50,777 bases of DNA, taken from positions 1-50,777 of the forward strand of contig NZ_AEJF01000142.1 of assembly GCF_001028175.1 (NCBI RefSeq), read 5' to 3'. Of the stretch, positions 50,777 to 50,777 are shown piece by piece; the stretch's first letter is position 1, and every line of letters starts with the position of its first letter. The notes beneath the pieces were generated by a model that made no database searches, was not told where the DNA came from, and saw nothing but the letters and a program-made list of their open reading frames with translations. Source of the stretch: Caballeronia mineralivorans PML1(12). GTDB taxonomy: Bacteria > Pseudomonadota > Gammaproteobacteria > Burkholderiales > Burkholderiaceae. Made by a program: the position numbers and the translations under genes.

Positions 50777-50777
50777 C

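Overview
The window looks like a chromosomal segment of a member of the Burkholderiaceae, most likely Paraburkholderia, Caballeronia or Burkholderia sensu lato. This is judged from the GC-rich codon use, a small DUF4148 exported protein, two OmpC-type porins of the Burkholderia style, a DUF2501 protein, the imuA-imuB-dnaE2 SOS cassette and the general mix of families. No rRNA, tRNA, CRISPR array or intact insertion sequence was recognised. The assignment comes from reading the sequence; no database was searched.

Layout. (1) 1-2.9 kb: end of a sugar-acid type locus (RraA-like protein, MFS permease, LacI regulator). (2) 3.4-7.7 kb: a little-known set with a DUF4148 protein, a decayed DUF2235 start, a membrane protein and a GH24 lysozyme on the minus strand, and a divergent 465-aa membrane protein. 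(3) 7.7-15.3 kb: an aldehyde/alcohol-type catabolic module under sigma-54 control. It has a -24/-12 promoter with upstream inverted repeats, an aldehyde dehydrogenase, a DUF779 protein, an AcoR-type enhancer-binding protein, a second GAF-Fis regulator without the ATPase, and an NTF2-like/flavin monooxygenase fusion. (4) 15.7-18.2 kb: a MHYT-GGDEF-EAL protein and a GFA-family remnant. (5) 18.3-21.1 kb: an orphan DppA-like binding protein with its own porin. (6) 21.4-24.2 kb: a class II glutamine amidotransferase, an ester-cyclase-like protein and a gene-poor stretch with short diverged repeats. (7) 24.2-28.4 kb: cyanide-insensitive-type bd oxidase genes followed by a PoxB-like enzyme, a plausible pyruvate-to-quinol-to-oxygen chain. 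(8) 28.6-31.5 kb: an AraC regulator divergent from two short-chain dehydrogenases. (9) 31.8-38.8 kb: a secreted propeller-like protein, a frameshifted UPF0149/SEC-C gene, a porin, a LysR gene with one nonsense codon, an alcohol dehydrogenase, a GNAT remnant and a DUF2501 protein. (10) 38.9-45.3 kb: imuA-imuB-dnaE2 with a perfect LexA box, and a divergent DUF72 gene. (11) 45.5-48.6 kb: a stress cluster with an SDR, an NTF2-like protein preceded by an Old Yellow Enzyme stump, and ohr/ohrR with a recurring palindromic operator. (12) 48.8 kb to the end: an SRPBCC protein, ApaP, an SDR remnant and a cut methyltransferase.

The most informative signals are the sigma-54 module with visible cis elements (7.8-15.3 kb), the ohr operator array in which 14-bp sites come in pairs exactly 15 bp apart, the LexA-controlled mutasome, and the uncharacterised lysozyme/membrane-protein locus at 3.8-7.7 kb. 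The window also carries at least seven decayed or broken genes (DUF2235, GFA, UPF0149, LysR, GNAT, OYE, SDR). This suggests an accessory, actively eroding region.
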